Assembly (NCBI GenBank): GCA_002470515.1
Contig: DKML01000031.1
Span: 1 to 64,000, forward strand
Reading direction: 5' to 3'
Length of the DNA: 64,000 nucleotides
Source: Proteobacteria bacterium UBA7415
GTDB lineage: Bacteria; Pseudomonadota; Gammaproteobacteria; Arenicellales; Arenicellaceae
The translations under genes and the position numbers were made by a program. Each line of letters begins with the position of its first letter. The first letter of the stretch is position 1. The notes under the pieces were generated by a model. That model was not told where the DNA came from and searched no databases. It saw only the letters and a program-made list of their open reading frames with translations. This document shows, one piece after another, positions 35,472 to 44,674 of the stretch.

Positions 35472-37601
35472 CTAGTCTCTTATATACACATCTGGCCAAT
35501 TGTCATTGCCCGTATGAAACGTGAGCCGAGTGGCTTGATCTGATGCGCTACCTACTTTCCATAGAAATATCTCATAGTCTTTAGTGTCATGCTCATGGTC
35601 TTGTGGTCCACGGCTAGCGCCGAACACCATGTACTCGCCGTTATTGGAATCTTTAGGCCAGTACTCGTGATTAAACTCTCCTTGTAAGTCGATCAGCGGT
35701 GTAGGCGCTAGCGTCTGTGGATCGATCGCTACGATTTCTACCGCACTGCCGCGCGCACTGGGTGTTACCTGAAATAATCCTGTGTACGCAGAATTCCAGC
35801 TCAATTCGCATCCATTTAACACACCTTGAACGGAGTCTTGCGACACGATAGCCGTGCCCCAACTACCCGTGTTTAGACCCACATCTGATTGACGACCAGT
35901 TAGTGTCGTTTGCTCTGTGATCGGGTTGTAGCGCGCGTTATGGATTTGCGCTGAGTCGGGCATTGCCGAATTCTTGTTGGAAGCAAAGACTGTTTCCACT
36001 TGCAAGGAGTCAATGTTAACGACTTCTACTGCCTGAGTATTGCGCACGTAGCTAATGCGTTGATTGTCTATCCAGTGTGGCGCCGTACCTTGGGTACCCA
36101 CTCGCCATTCCTTACCTTTCGCGATGTCCATTACATAGACATCCCACGCCTTAGTATTTCGTTGCGATACCCACGGTTGATGCGCTCGTGCGAACACTAA
36201 TCTTTCACCATCAGGTGAGATACGCGGATAAGTCTCTGTGTGCGGATGTTCAGTAAGCTTGCTTAGCTTGGATGTAGCCAGCTCGAACTTAAAGATATCG
36301 TGATTGCCGTCGCGGTTAGAGCTAAAGACCACAAAGCCATTAATGCCGCTCGAAGCCGCCAACTCGGCCTCTCGAATTGCCAAAGATTTTGCGTCGACGG
36401 TACCTGCCTCGGGCGCTGATGTGGCACCTAATTTGCTGGCTGCCCACAGTTGCAACGCTAAGAATACCGTGGCACCACCTAATGCGAGCGCAGCGAATGC
36501 GTACGCTCCCCATACCTGCCAGCGCTTAAACAATGGTCCAGAAGCATCTACTCCATTTGCACTTTTTAGTTGTTTTGCACGGTGGTAAAACAGAATAAAC
36601 AAGGCTAAGAAAGTGCCGCCAATCATATAGTCCATTAGTTGACTCCAAATATGTACACTCAACATAGTGACAAACGCTTCAGCCTGATTTGCCACGCCAA
36701 GCAATTGAAACACGAGGGCACTACCTGCTTCGTAGGCCCCAAAACTCATAAACGTAGGGACCGGCATACTGGCACCCACTTCGCCGCCCACCAATGCTCC
36801 AATAATTTGTTCCACTGGCAAGTTCGCTAAGCTTTGAAAGCTTGGCACGGCTACCGCCATGAAGAGCAAGTACATACCTGTGTATTTGAGCACTCGAATA
36901 ATTAGGGACAAAGTACTCACCTTGAGCAATTGACCACTGCGTCTTACCTGGGTAATGCTCTGGGAAAAATCCTCGCTCCATTCCAATAAACGTAGCCACC
37001 ACTTGGGAGCTTTAGAAAATGCTAAGGGTTTACGGAAGGTCTTTACTCCCCAAGGTAAAACATAGAAAACGGCGAGCAGAGCAACGATAGTGACGATAAA
37101 AATCATCATTAAAGCATTCAACGCCCAAACTTCTACCGACTCTCCTAGAAATTGCTTTGCTACTATCGCAATGGCAATCACAAACAGTGCGACAAAATCA
37201 AAGACAATGGCAATGCCTAATGAGCTCATGCAATGCTGTAGCTTTACCCCATAACCGCGATTCAACAACGCCACATAGCCAAGCTCACCAAAGCGCGCAG
37301 GTAACATGTCGACAAACATATTGCGAATGCCTGTTACGAGAGCCATTTGGCCTAGTGTAGGAAGGTTCTTCTCGCCAGCAATATCCAACAACAGACGGTA
37401 ACGTGCGGCTCGAAAATATAACTGCACGAAGTACAGACCTAAATACGCCAACAACCAAACTTTGGTGGTTGCTGCCAATGCCGCCCAAACACTAGGGCGT
37501 TGCTCTTCACCTAAGCCTGAAGTAACCAATTGCAACAATAAGGCCAACACCGTCAAAGACACGGCGATTGAGAGACCAATTCTGGCTAAGTGCTTGTACA
37601 T
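35472..37601 (-). CDS. Lysylphosphatidylglycerol-synthase-TM/flippase-like protein fused to a TolB-like beta-propeller
   Basis: A 709-residue protein. The N-terminal 320 residues hold about eight membrane spans of the UPF0104/LPG_synthase_TM family (YLGLYFVQLYFRAARYRLLL, FGELGYVALLNRGYG, VPTFMSFGAYEAGSALV). A last span lies near residues 365-395 (AYAFAALALGGATVFLALQ). After it come PD40/TolB-type blades (SSNRDGNHDIFKF, PRISPDGERLVFAR, ATRLTFHTGNDNWPDV). The propeller would face the periplasm. The fusion is unusual. I chose the ATG giving MYKHLARIG; an upstream start adds 18 residues. Substrate unknown. Confidence 0.75.
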   Translation of the reverse strand: MYKHLARIGLSIAVSLTVLALLLQLVTSGLGEEQRPSVWAALAATTKVWLLAYLGLYFVQLYFRAARYRLLLDIAGEKNLPTLGQMALVTGIRNMFVDMLPARFGELGYVALLNRGYGVKLQHCMSSLGIAIVFDFVALFVIAIAIVAKQFLGESVEVWALNALMMIFIVTIVALLAVFYVLPWGVKTFRKPLAFSKAPKWWLRLLEWSEDFSQSITQVRRSGQLLKVSTLSLIIRVLKYTGMYLLFMAVAVPSFQSLANLPVEQIIGALVGGEVGASMPVPTFMSFGAYEAGSALVFQLLGVANQAEAFVTMLSVHIWSQLMDYMIGGTFLALFILFYHRAKQLKSANGVDASGPLFKRWQVWGAYAFAALALGGATVFLALQLWAASKLGATSAPEAGTVDAKSLAIREAELAASSGINGFVVFSSNRDGNHDIFKFELATSKLSKLTEHPHTETYPRISPDGERLVFARAHQPWVSQRNTKAWDVYVMDIAKGKEWRVGTQGTAPHWIDNQRISYVRNTQAVEVVNIDSLQVETVFASNKNSAMPDSAQIHNARYNPITEQTTLTGRQSDVGLNTGSWGTAIVSQDSVQGVLNGCELSWNSAYTGLFQVTPSARGSAVEIVAIDPQTLAPTPLIDLQGEFNHEYWPKDSNNGEYMVFGASRGPQDHEHDTKDYEIFLWKVGSASDQATRLTFHTGNDNWPDVYIRD

Positions 37602-37712
37602 ACTGTGTTTGATAACTTGATGGACGTTAATTCTATTATAGGTATAGCGTGTCACGTTAAGGTAAGCTTAAGTACTCAGCAAACAACAAATATAAGTAAG
37701 AGGTAATACGCT

Positions 37713-38201
37713 ATGCCAAAACCACACACCCGCTTGAGTAACTCTGTTCGCGGCATCAATAAGTTCGGCTTAGCGTTCGCAATCGTTAGCGTTGCGGCTT
37801 GCGCCACGCAACCTCCTCTGCCCACAGAGGTTGACGTGCACACACATGCTGATGTTGAATCTAGAATTGCCCACAAAATGCCGCCTGGTTCTAACGAGAT
37901 GTTGCGCGCACTCATTGCGCAATCAGATGATCTAGAAGTAATTATTTCGGACGTTGTCATTCCGGCTGGTGCCTCAGTACCCAAACACTTTCACCCAGGA
38001 CAAGAGTTTCTATACGTTATTGAAGGTAGTGCGATTCACCGAGAAGAGGGTCAGCCCGATCAAACCTTAAATGTGGGTGATGCCTATGTAATACCGCCGC
38101 GTGCTGTACACAACCCAATGGGTGGTCCTAAGGGTGCGCGAGCGATTGTCTTTAGGGTTCATCAGAAAGGTAACCCTGAGCGTATTTTAGTTAACGAATA
38201 A
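37713..38201 (+). CDS. Cupin-domain lipoprotein
   Basis: A 162-residue protein with a lipobox (VSVAAC at about residue 30), so it is probably membrane-anchored in the periplasm. A single cupin fold follows: KHFHPGQEFLYVIEG with the His/Glu metal-ligand motif HxHPGxExxYVxxG, and DAYVIPPRAVHNPMG with the second His. Such single-domain cupins bind a metal and are often small enzymes or binding proteins. A strong bidirectional terminator follows immediately. Confidence 0.8.
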   Translation: MPKPHTRLSNSVRGINKFGLAFAIVSVAACATQPPLPTEVDVHTHADVESRIAHKMPPGSNEMLRALIAQSDDLEVIISDVVIPAGASVPKHFHPGQEFLYVIEGSAIHREEGQPDQTLNVGDAYVIPPRAVHNPMGGPKGARAIVFRVHQKGNPERILVNE

Positions 38202-38202
38202 A

Positions 38203-38240
38203 GGCTGAATCAGCATTTTGCACTGACTCAGCCCTTTTCT
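38203..38240. terminator. Intrinsic terminator, likely bidirectional
   Basis: Hairpin with 11-base arms, GGCTGAATCAG and CTGACTCAGCC (one mismatch), a 9-base loop, and a T-run CTTTTCTT. It lies between the convergent cupin lipoprotein and the methyltransferase genes. Confidence 0.75.
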
Positions 38241-38268
38241 TCGTTATCGAAATGAAACGTCTGAAAGA

Positions 38269-39066
38269 CTACTTCTTAAACTTAAGAATGCTTCGGTCGG
38301 TATTGTATCGATTTTCGGGTGAGAACACTGAAGACACTCGATCATCTTCAGGATTACGCAATAGATCGGATTCTTCTACTAGCGTAAAGCCTGCTTTCTT
38401 TACATCATCAATTACGGCTTGTGGGTCTACTCGATGCACTGATTTGCCTATTACTTCGTTGTCAGCACCTGGTAATGCGTTTGCGTCTATTATTCCAAGC
38501 ACGCCGCCTTCTTTAAGAATGTGGTGAATACCTCTTAGAAAAGCGTCCTTATCTATAGCCACCCAGCCTGTGTCTGGGTCCGCATAGTAAATGTCATGCA
38601 TACCTAATATAAAAATGGCCGCGTCGTATTGCGCAGCGTCTTGCTCAAGCAATGATTCTGGAGTCGCCACTAAACGAGTCACATTTGGCAGTCGGTTGTC
38701 CGCCAAACGAGGAGTAACCGCTTTATTCACAAAGGCATCCCATGGCGCATTGTTATATAGCGTCACGCCGCCCTCTGGGCCAACTAGGTAGCTCAGAATC
38801 TCGGAGTAGTAACCACCACCAGCGAATACATCAAAGACTTTCATGCTAGGCTTGATTTCAAAAAACTCTAAAACACTACCCGGCTTGCGGCGATCATCAA
38901 CTGAACGATCTTTTTCGCTACGGGCGGGGTTAGCTACAGCATCCTGATAGATCGATGTAACGTGATGCTTAGCCTTATCTTCAGACGCTTCATGGTGCGC
39001 AGCGTTTGCACTAAAAGTAACGCCAAGCGCTAAAATCATACTGCTCAATATTGTTGTTTTTTTCAT
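38269..39066 (-). CDS. Exported predicted class I SAM-dependent methyltransferase
   Basis: A 265-residue protein starting with a Sec signal (KKTTILSSMILALGVTFSANAA), then a class I methyltransferase fold: VFDVFAGGGYYSEILSYLVG near residue 75 matches SAM motif I, with AIFILGMHDIYY as motif IV. It resembles COG4798 predicted methyltransferases. A signal peptide on a SAM enzyme is odd because SAM is cytoplasmic. The ATG giving MKKTTIL has the best family start; an ATG four codons upstream is possible. Substrate unknown. Confidence 0.8.
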   Translation of the reverse strand: MKKTTILSSMILALGVTFSANAAHHEASEDKAKHHVTSIYQDAVANPARSEKDRSVDDRRKPGSVLEFFEIKPSMKVFDVFAGGGYYSEILSYLVGPEGGVTLYNNAPWDAFVNKAVTPRLADNRLPNVTRLVATPESLLEQDAAQYDAAIFILGMHDIYYADPDTGWVAIDKDAFLRGIHHILKEGGVLGIIDANALPGADNEVIGKSVHRVDPQAVIDDVKKAGFTLVEESDLLRNPEDDRVSSVFSPENRYNTDRSILKFKK

Positions 39067-39210
39067 TAAGAGCTCCAAAATCCTTTCGTTATATAGGGTT
39101 CGACATATGTCGAAGCAACGTTACACCGAAGGGTTTTAGAGCGGACGCGAGATTAACAGTATTTAAGCCTCTGTACACATTGTGAACAGGGTTTGGGATG
39201 GCGATAGTGT

Positions 39211-39972
39211 CTAAGACGCCGACCGAGATTTAAGCTTTTTCATTGGCACACCGGCAACCACGTCAAACTGCGCAACATCTTTATTGACGACGGTGCTCGC
39301 GCCAATAATGGAATCATCGCCAATGGTTACGCCGTCCAAGACCTGCACGTGTGAGCCAAACCAGACGTTGTTACCTATGTCTATGCCGCCTTGTGGACGC
39401 ATTCCTTGCTTTTTAAACGCCACATCTAGCTGCTCCGTGCCATAAGGACCGCTGCCAATAAAGTAGCTAAAAGCGCCGATTAGAACTTCGTCGCCCATGT
39501 TAACGTCACTGCCTTCCATAGCGTGAACTAACGTCGAAATACCGACGGTACACCCTGACCCAATGCCAATATCGCCATTTTTGCAGGACAACACAACGTT
39601 ACGACTAATAATGGTATTAGCGCCAATAACGATTCCATTGTTACTAGCACCTTTGGCATCTAACACTGCGCCATCATCAATGATCACGCTGTCGCCCAAA
39701 TGTATTTTGAGCCCGTGCCGAATAGCTACGCCTTGGCCAAAAACGACCCCGCGGCCAACCGAACCCAATATAAACGGGTAAAACACTTTGCGCAGCACCA
39801 GGCCTAACGCGCCTGGTACCCACGACACAAATAGCATAATGAGTTCGTACTTAATTAAATACCAAATGCTTGAAGAACCCAAGGCAAGATCTTGATAGCG
39901 GCTAAACGTCGACTTATTCTCGTCGGTTAACTGCTCATGCAAGGTGGCTTGCTTAGGTTCTTTATCGCTCAT
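39211..39972 (-). CDS. Left-handed beta-helix (hexapeptide-repeat) acyltransferase
   Basis: A 253-residue protein with isoleucine-patch hexapeptide repeats over about residues 80-240 (VIIDDGAVLDAKG, GIVIGANTIISRNVVL, IDIGNNVWFGSHVQVLDGVTIG, SIIGASTVVNKDVAQFDVVAG). A hydrophobic N-terminal part (LIMLFVSWVPGALGLVLRKVFY) may bind the membrane. The family includes galactoside, serine and sugar O-acetyltransferases, but no catalytic-loop His could be assigned confidently. It stands 40 bases from the SlyD-like gene. Confidence 0.8.
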   Translation of the reverse strand: MSDKEPKQATLHEQLTDENKSTFSRYQDLALGSSSIWYLIKYELIMLFVSWVPGALGLVLRKVFYPFILGSVGRGVVFGQGVAIRHGLKIHLGDSVIIDDGAVLDAKGASNNGIVIGANTIISRNVVLSCKNGDIGIGSGCTVGISTLVHAMEGSDVNMGDEVLIGAFSYFIGSGPYGTEQLDVAFKKQGMRPQGGIDIGNNVWFGSHVQVLDGVTIGDDSIIGASTVVNKDVAQFDVVAGVPMKKLKSRSAS

Positions 39973-40012
39973 GGTTTCAATTAAAGACTATCTCCTGTGC
40001 TATTCAACTGAA

Positions 40013-40495
40013 CTAGTGGTCGTGACCGCCAGGGCCATGCACATGTCCATGCTCTACTTCTTCGGCTGAGGCATCACGCACTTCAGAAACCGACACTTTG
40101 AAATGCAATTCTTGACCAGACAGAGGATGGTTACCGTCTACGGTCACAGTGTCGTCTTCCATTGCAGTAACAACCACAGGAACTGGGCCCTGCTCTGTTT
40201 CTGCTTGAAAACGCATACCAACAGTCACTTGATCAATACCTTCGCCAAACGCCGTGCGCGGCACAGTTTGGATCAAAGCATCGACAGGCATACCGTAGCC
40301 TTTTTCTGGTGGAATCACGGCATTGATTTCGTCGCCGACTTTCTTGCCGGTCAACTCTTCTTCTAGGCCAACAATGATGTTGCCCGCGCCTTGCAAGTAC
40401 ACCAACGGCTCTTGGCCCTTGGATGAGTCAAGAACCTCACCTTCTGAATTCTTTAGCTCATAATGAATGGTTACTACACTGTTATCTTTAATCAT
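40013..40495 (-). CDS. slyD: FKBP-type peptidyl-prolyl isomerase (SlyD-like)
   Basis: A 160-residue FKBP-fold isomerase and chaperone. SlyD features visible are VTIHYELKNSEGEVLDSS, LVYLQGAGNIIVGLEEEL, the insert-in-flap domain region PPEKGYGMPVDALIQTVPR, and a His-rich C-terminal tail (HGHVHGPGGHDH) likely to bind Ni or other metals. I chose the ATG giving MIKDNSVVTI because it aligns with SlyD; an upstream start adds ten residues. It is on the same strand as the acyltransferase gene, but a functional link is doubtful. Confidence 0.88.
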   Translation of the reverse strand: MIKDNSVVTIHYELKNSEGEVLDSSKGQEPLVYLQGAGNIIVGLEEELTGKKVGDEINAVIPPEKGYGMPVDALIQTVPRTAFGEGIDQVTVGMRFQAETEQGPVPVVVTAMEDDTVTVDGNHPLSGQELHFKVSVSEVRDASAEEVEHGHVHGPGGHDH

Positions 40496-40618
40496 TTTAA
40501 GGCTCTTTAAATTGTGAGCGCGCATTATGCCTGCTGAAAGAACGAATTCGTACCCGCTGACATTAATTTGTACGCCTTTTTTCGCTAGATATCCCGCTTA
40601 GCTATTTATAAGTGAGCA

Positions 40619-42145
40619 CTAGCTAGCCAATTGTCTGGCTTGTCGCGATGCACGTTGTCTGCTCTTATGCGAACTCCCTGCACTGCCCCGCCCTAAACTA
40701 TCCTGCAAAAACTTAGGAACTGACTTTAGGCCGGAACGCTGATAGTCTAACTCCAGCGCTTTATTAATAGTTACTTCATCTAAGCCCAAGTCCTGAGCAC
40801 CAATCAACGACACCAAATCAAACAGCTTTAACAACGCTATTTTGTGAGTTTGCTGAGTGCGCTCAAACAGCGCATCACTAATGCGCATAAACTGATCGAA
40901 CGCAGAGCCGTCTAACATTAAGTGTAACGTCTCGCGAAACCGCCCAGAGTTTGCTAACAAGTCCCAGTAACGGGCAAAGCGATTCATGCGCTGAACTTCG
41001 TCAAAGCTGCACAAGCTATTCTTAACGATATTAAATGGCGGGTTAGGATTAAACACCATCTTATATTCAGAGCTATGTCGAACAATGGGTGAGCCCTTCA
41101 AACGTTTTAAAATACCAACTTGTATCTCATGCGGCTGTAATGCATGCAGGGTATTAAAGCTGGTTGCGAAGCTAGCTAGGTCTTCACCCGGCAAACCATA
41201 GATTAGGTCCGCATGGATATACGCATTACTTTCGTTACGAATCCAACGCAAATTGTCCTGCGCGGCATCGTTCTTTTGCTTGCGGCTAATTCGTTGCTGG
41301 ACGTCAGGATTAAACGTCTGAATTCCTATTTCAAACTGCAGACAGCCATCAGGAAATTCCTGTATTTTTTGTTTGAGCGCATCCGGTAGATGATCTGGTA
41401 TTACTTCGAAATGCAAAAACAGATCGTCACTCATACGCTCCAAAAAGAAATCTAATATGCGTAAACTATTTTTTATTTTTAGATTAAACGTGCGATCCAC
41501 AAACTTAAAGTGCCGCACGCCACGGGCATGGAGTTTTTCCATTTCGCCTAAAAAGCGATCAAGCTCAAATGGCCACGCAGTCTTATCTAAAGCCGACAAA
41601 CAGAATTCGCATTTATAAGGACAGCCCCTAGACGCTTCGACATAAACGAGTCTGTTTGCAACATCCGCTTCGTCGTATAAATCGTAGGGCATCGCCATGT
41701 CTTTGAGTGCCAACTGTTGGCCTACGATAACTTTGCTCAAGCCTGCTTCAGGCGCATCCACTAACAATTGCTTACACAAGTCGTAGAAACTTTTCTCACC
41801 CCATCCCGTAATCACATGATCGGCATAGTTAATAATGCTCTGACCTTCTAGTTCGTAACTTACTTCAGGGCCTCCTAATACGACTTTCACCTCAGGCGCG
41901 ACGGCTCGTAACAGGCTGACTACGCGCTCTGTCTGAACAACATTCCAGATGTATACGCCAAAGCCAACGACCTTAGGCTTGTGGGCAAGGATGGTTTCGA
42001 CAGCGTCTTCTGGCTTTATGTCGATAATGAACTCGGCTAAAACCGCCCGCTCCTGCAATTCGTGCAGGTTCGCTTTTAAATAGCGAAGTCCAAACGAGCT
42101 ATGTATATAGCGCGCATTTAGGGTTGATAGAACGATGTCGGTCAT
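40619..42145 (-). CDS. B12-binding-domain radical SAM protein
   Basis: A 508-residue protein. The N-terminal cobalamin-binding-like Rossmann domain has KPKVVGFGVYIWNVVQT and VVLGGPEVSYE. The radical SAM cluster motif is CPYKCEFC near residue 195. The C-terminal part (after about residue 350) matches the DUF4080 region found with such enzymes. The three cysteines in CxxxCxxC bind the [4Fe-4S] cluster that cleaves SAM. The N-terminal domain lacks a clear cobalamin DxHxxG, so cobalamin binding is unproven. Probably a methyltransferase-like or mutase-like step; substrate unknown. Confidence 0.85.
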   Translation of the reverse strand: MTDIVLSTLNARYIHSSFGLRYLKANLHELQERAVLAEFIIDIKPEDAVETILAHKPKVVGFGVYIWNVVQTERVVSLLRAVAPEVKVVLGGPEVSYELEGQSIINYADHVITGWGEKSFYDLCKQLLVDAPEAGLSKVIVGQQLALKDMAMPYDLYDEADVANRLVYVEASRGCPYKCEFCLSALDKTAWPFELDRFLGEMEKLHARGVRHFKFVDRTFNLKIKNSLRILDFFLERMSDDLFLHFEVIPDHLPDALKQKIQEFPDGCLQFEIGIQTFNPDVQQRISRKQKNDAAQDNLRWIRNESNAYIHADLIYGLPGEDLASFATSFNTLHALQPHEIQVGILKRLKGSPIVRHSSEYKMVFNPNPPFNIVKNSLCSFDEVQRMNRFARYWDLLANSGRFRETLHLMLDGSAFDQFMRISDALFERTQQTHKIALLKLFDLVSLIGAQDLGLDEVTINKALELDYQRSGLKSVPKFLQDSLGRGSAGSSHKSRQRASRQARQLAS

Positions 42146-42177
42146 TGGATTGGCTGTTTATGTCTTAGTTTATTTAG

Positions 42178-42990
42178 CTAAGGCTTAGTTGATGCAGCAA
42201 TAGAATTGAGAACATGAGCCGCTGCAAACATTGCAAAACTGGCTGTCACGTGAGTGATTGATCCTAAGCCGCCGGCACAATTTAGACCATTGAGTGTTTC
42301 TTCAGAATCTCCCGACTTAGGCCGCTGTGGGCTTAGCCCACCTTCGCCGTCAGGGTAATTGAGTTGTTCTTTAGAGTATACGGTTTTGACCCCAAAGCTG
42401 CGTTTGAGGTTTTTAGAGAAACCATAGTCTTGGCGCAATAATTTGCGAGTTTTAGCCAACAACACATCGTGCTCAGTATTGCTTAGATCGGCTAGTAGAA
42501 TCTTTGATGGATCTATTTGCCCACCCGCGCCGCCGGTCGTCAGGATCTTAATTTTGTTAGTGCGGCAATAAGCGATTAAAGCTGCCTTGGTTCTAAAGTC
42601 ATCGATACAGTCGATCACATAGTCGAACGTGTGCTGTATGAGTTCGTCGAGATTGTCTCGACTTACAAAATCATCCACACAGGTGACTTTGCAACTCGGG
42701 TTGATGTGCTGAATGCGTTGTTCCATTACCGCTATCTTACCGCGTCCGATCTGATCGTCTGTGGCGACCAGTTGACGATTAATGTTGGACTCAGCAACAA
42801 CATCCAAATCAATCAGCGTGATTGCACCGACACCACTGCGCGCCAATGATTCGGCTACCCATGAGCCTACGCCACCCAGACCAATCACGCACACATGCGC
42901 GGCCTGCAACTTGGCAAGGCCGGCGTCGCCATACACTCGGGCTATTCCTCCGAAGCGCTTGGCATAATTCATTGTATGATTTTCACTCAT
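42178..42990 (-). CDS. tcdA: tRNA threonylcarbamoyladenosine dehydratase
   Basis: A 270-residue ThiF/E1-like adenylyltransferase (TcdA/CsdL) that cyclises t6A in tRNA. It has YAKRFGGIARVYGDAG at the N terminus, the ATP motif GLGGVGSWVAESLARSG near residue 36, an Arg-finger region NINRQLVA, and the IDCIDDFRTKAALI and YSKEQLNYP segments. A hydrophobic C-terminal stretch (SITHVTASFAMFAAAHVL) is a known TcdA feature. It diverges from tatD, with 43 bases between the annotated frames. Confidence 0.92.
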   Translation of the reverse strand: MSENHTMNYAKRFGGIARVYGDAGLAKLQAAHVCVIGLGGVGSWVAESLARSGVGAITLIDLDVVAESNINRQLVATDDQIGRGKIAVMEQRIQHINPSCKVTCVDDFVSRDNLDELIQHTFDYVIDCIDDFRTKAALIAYCRTNKIKILTTGGAGGQIDPSKILLADLSNTEHDVLLAKTRKLLRQDYGFSKNLKRSFGVKTVYSKEQLNYPDGEGGLSPQRPKSGDSEETLNGLNCAGGLGSITHVTASFAMFAAAHVLNSIAASTKP

Positions 42991-43075
42991 TGCACTAACT
43001 TAATGGCTTACTGGGTACGTTACACTATGCGATATGACTACCTTAACTGATGCAAAGGCTATGGCAAAAGCAATG

Positions 43076-43891
43076 TCACTTATCGACACACATTGCCATC
43101 TGGATTTTACAGACTTTGATATGGATCGTAATGAGGTTATTGACAGTTGTTCGAACGTTGGCGTTAACACGATTGTTGTTCCTGCGACTCAACAGTCTAC
43201 ATGGCAGCGGACATTAGATTTACCGTTCTCTGCAAAAACTTCGGATAGCGTACAACAGGTAGCACTTTACGTTGCGTTAGGTCTACACCCGGTGTTCAAC
43301 GATGCGCATCAACCACAGCATCTATTAGAGTTAGAGCAACTGGTTATAGAACACTCCCCCATAGCCGTTGGTGAGATCGGTTTGGACTTTCACACCAGCA
43401 TGAACCTAAGCTCGGCACAAAAAGATAAGCAGCTCGCGTACTTTGAAAAACAATTTGTTATCGCCAACACACATCAATTACCCGTTATTATTCATAATCG
43501 CAAAGCGCATGACGAATGCATAAAGATTATTAAATCGTTTTATGACAATGGTTATCGCAAAGGCGGGATAATTCACGCGTTCAACGGTAGCATTCAGCAA
43601 GCCGAGCATTATATAGCGCTTGGATTTAGTTTGGGCTTTGGCGGTATGTTAACGTATCCGCGTTCTAGCAAACTGCAGGCACTAGTTAAGGCCATACCTA
43701 TAGACAATATCGTTCTAGAAACCGATGCCCCGGATATGACCGTAATGGCACAGCGTGGTCAGCGCAACAGTCCGGCGTACTTACCCGATGTTGCTCGAGC
43801 AGTTGCTCTGTACAAATCTCTTGATGTCGCCGAGATCGCCAAGCACACTACCCGTAATGCTCAAACAGTTTTTGGATTAAGCTCACCCTAA
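43076..43891 (+). CDS. tatD: TatD-family metal-dependent deoxyribonuclease
   Basis: A 271-residue TIM-barrel hydrolase. The signatures are DTHCHLDF at the N terminus (metal-binding HxH), VGEIGLDFH (Glu ligand), IIHNRKAHDE, HAFNGS and VLETDAPDMT. I chose the ATG giving MSLIDTHCHL, as TatD proteins start; an ATG at 43034 would add 14 residues, and neither start has a strong ribosome-binding site. TatD enzymes act in DNA repair and degradation. The molybdopterin-binding-domain gene follows after 15 bases. Confidence 0.9.
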   Translation, partial: SLIDTHCHLDFTDFDMDRNEVIDSCSNVGVNTIVVPATQQSTWQRTLDLPFSAKTSDSVQQVALYVALGLHPVFNDAHQPQHLLELEQLVIEHSPIAVGEIGLDFHTSMNLSSAQKDKQLAYFEKQFVIANTHQLPVIIHNRKAHDECIKIIKSFYDNGYRKGGIIHAFNGSIQQAEHYIALGFSLGFGGMLTYPRSSKLQALVKAIPIDNIVLETDAPDMTVMAQRGQRNSPAYLPDVARAVALYKSLDVAEIAKHTTRNAQTVFGLSSP

Positions 43892-43906
43892 CCGTACTAT
43901 TTATTT

Positions 43907-44668
43907 ATGCAAAATACACTCAGCGCAGCCGTATTGTTAATCGGCAACGAATTATTGTCTGGCAGCATTCAAGACCTGAACCTTTCGCACATTGCGACTC
44001 GCTTAGAAGAGCGCGGAATTAGGGTAAGAGAAACGCGTATAGTGCCCGACATCGAAGAGGATATCGTAGATGCGATCGACGCATTACGAACGCGTTTTCA
44101 GTACGTCTTTACCACAGGCGGCATTGGTCCAACCCACGATGACATTACGTCAGACTCCATCGCCAAGGCCTTTGGTGTGCCTAACGTGATTCAGCAAGAC
44201 GTATTCGATTCGATGAAAGCTTATCTTGATAGCAAAGGAGCGGAGTTTACGCCTGCCGCTCAGCGTATGGCCTATGCGCCAGAGGGCGCCGAGATGATCT
44301 ATGCCCAGCAATCGATGATCCCGGGTTACCGCATAGGCAATGTCTACGTTATGGCGGGGGTCCCTAGAATCATGCAGATCATGCTCGGCGGTATAATCGA
44401 GCAGTTGGACACAGGTGTTGCGATCGTGAACAAAAAAATTCACGCCAATGTCAGCGAAGGAGAAATTGCCGCGGCGCTGGAGATTATTCAAAACCAACAT
44501 CCAGACATTGATATCGGCAGCTACCCGCAAGACAAGGGCTCTACATTGAGCGACTACCGCGTAGTATTTATGGTTAAAGGAACCGATGAGCAAGACGTTG
44601 ACGCCACCTGTAGCGAAATACTTGATGCCTGCTCAGCAGGTGAATTTGACGCCATTCTTGCTGACTAG
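43907..44668 (+). CDS. MoaB/CinA-type molybdopterin-binding-domain protein
   Basis: A 253-residue protein with the MoCF-biosynthesis fold: LLIGNELLSGSIQDLN at the N terminus and the signature TTGGIGPTHDDITSDSIAKAFG near residue 70. It is equivalent to the N-terminal half of CinA (a nucleotide pyrophosphatase-like domain) without the deamidase C-terminal domain. Annotated widely as competence/damage-inducible protein A. It starts 15 bases after tatD and ends 6 bases before the next gene. Confidence 0.82.
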   Translation: MQNTLSAAVLLIGNELLSGSIQDLNLSHIATRLEERGIRVRETRIVPDIEEDIVDAIDALRTRFQYVFTTGGIGPTHDDITSDSIAKAFGVPNVIQQDVFDSMKAYLDSKGAEFTPAAQRMAYAPEGAEMIYAQQSMIPGYRIGNVYVMAGVPRIMQIMLGGIIEQLDTGVAIVNKKIHANVSEGEIAAALEIIQNQHPDIDIGSYPQDKGSTLSDYRVVFMVKGTDEQDVDATCSEILDACSAGEFDAILAD

Positions 44669-44674
44669 CTGACT

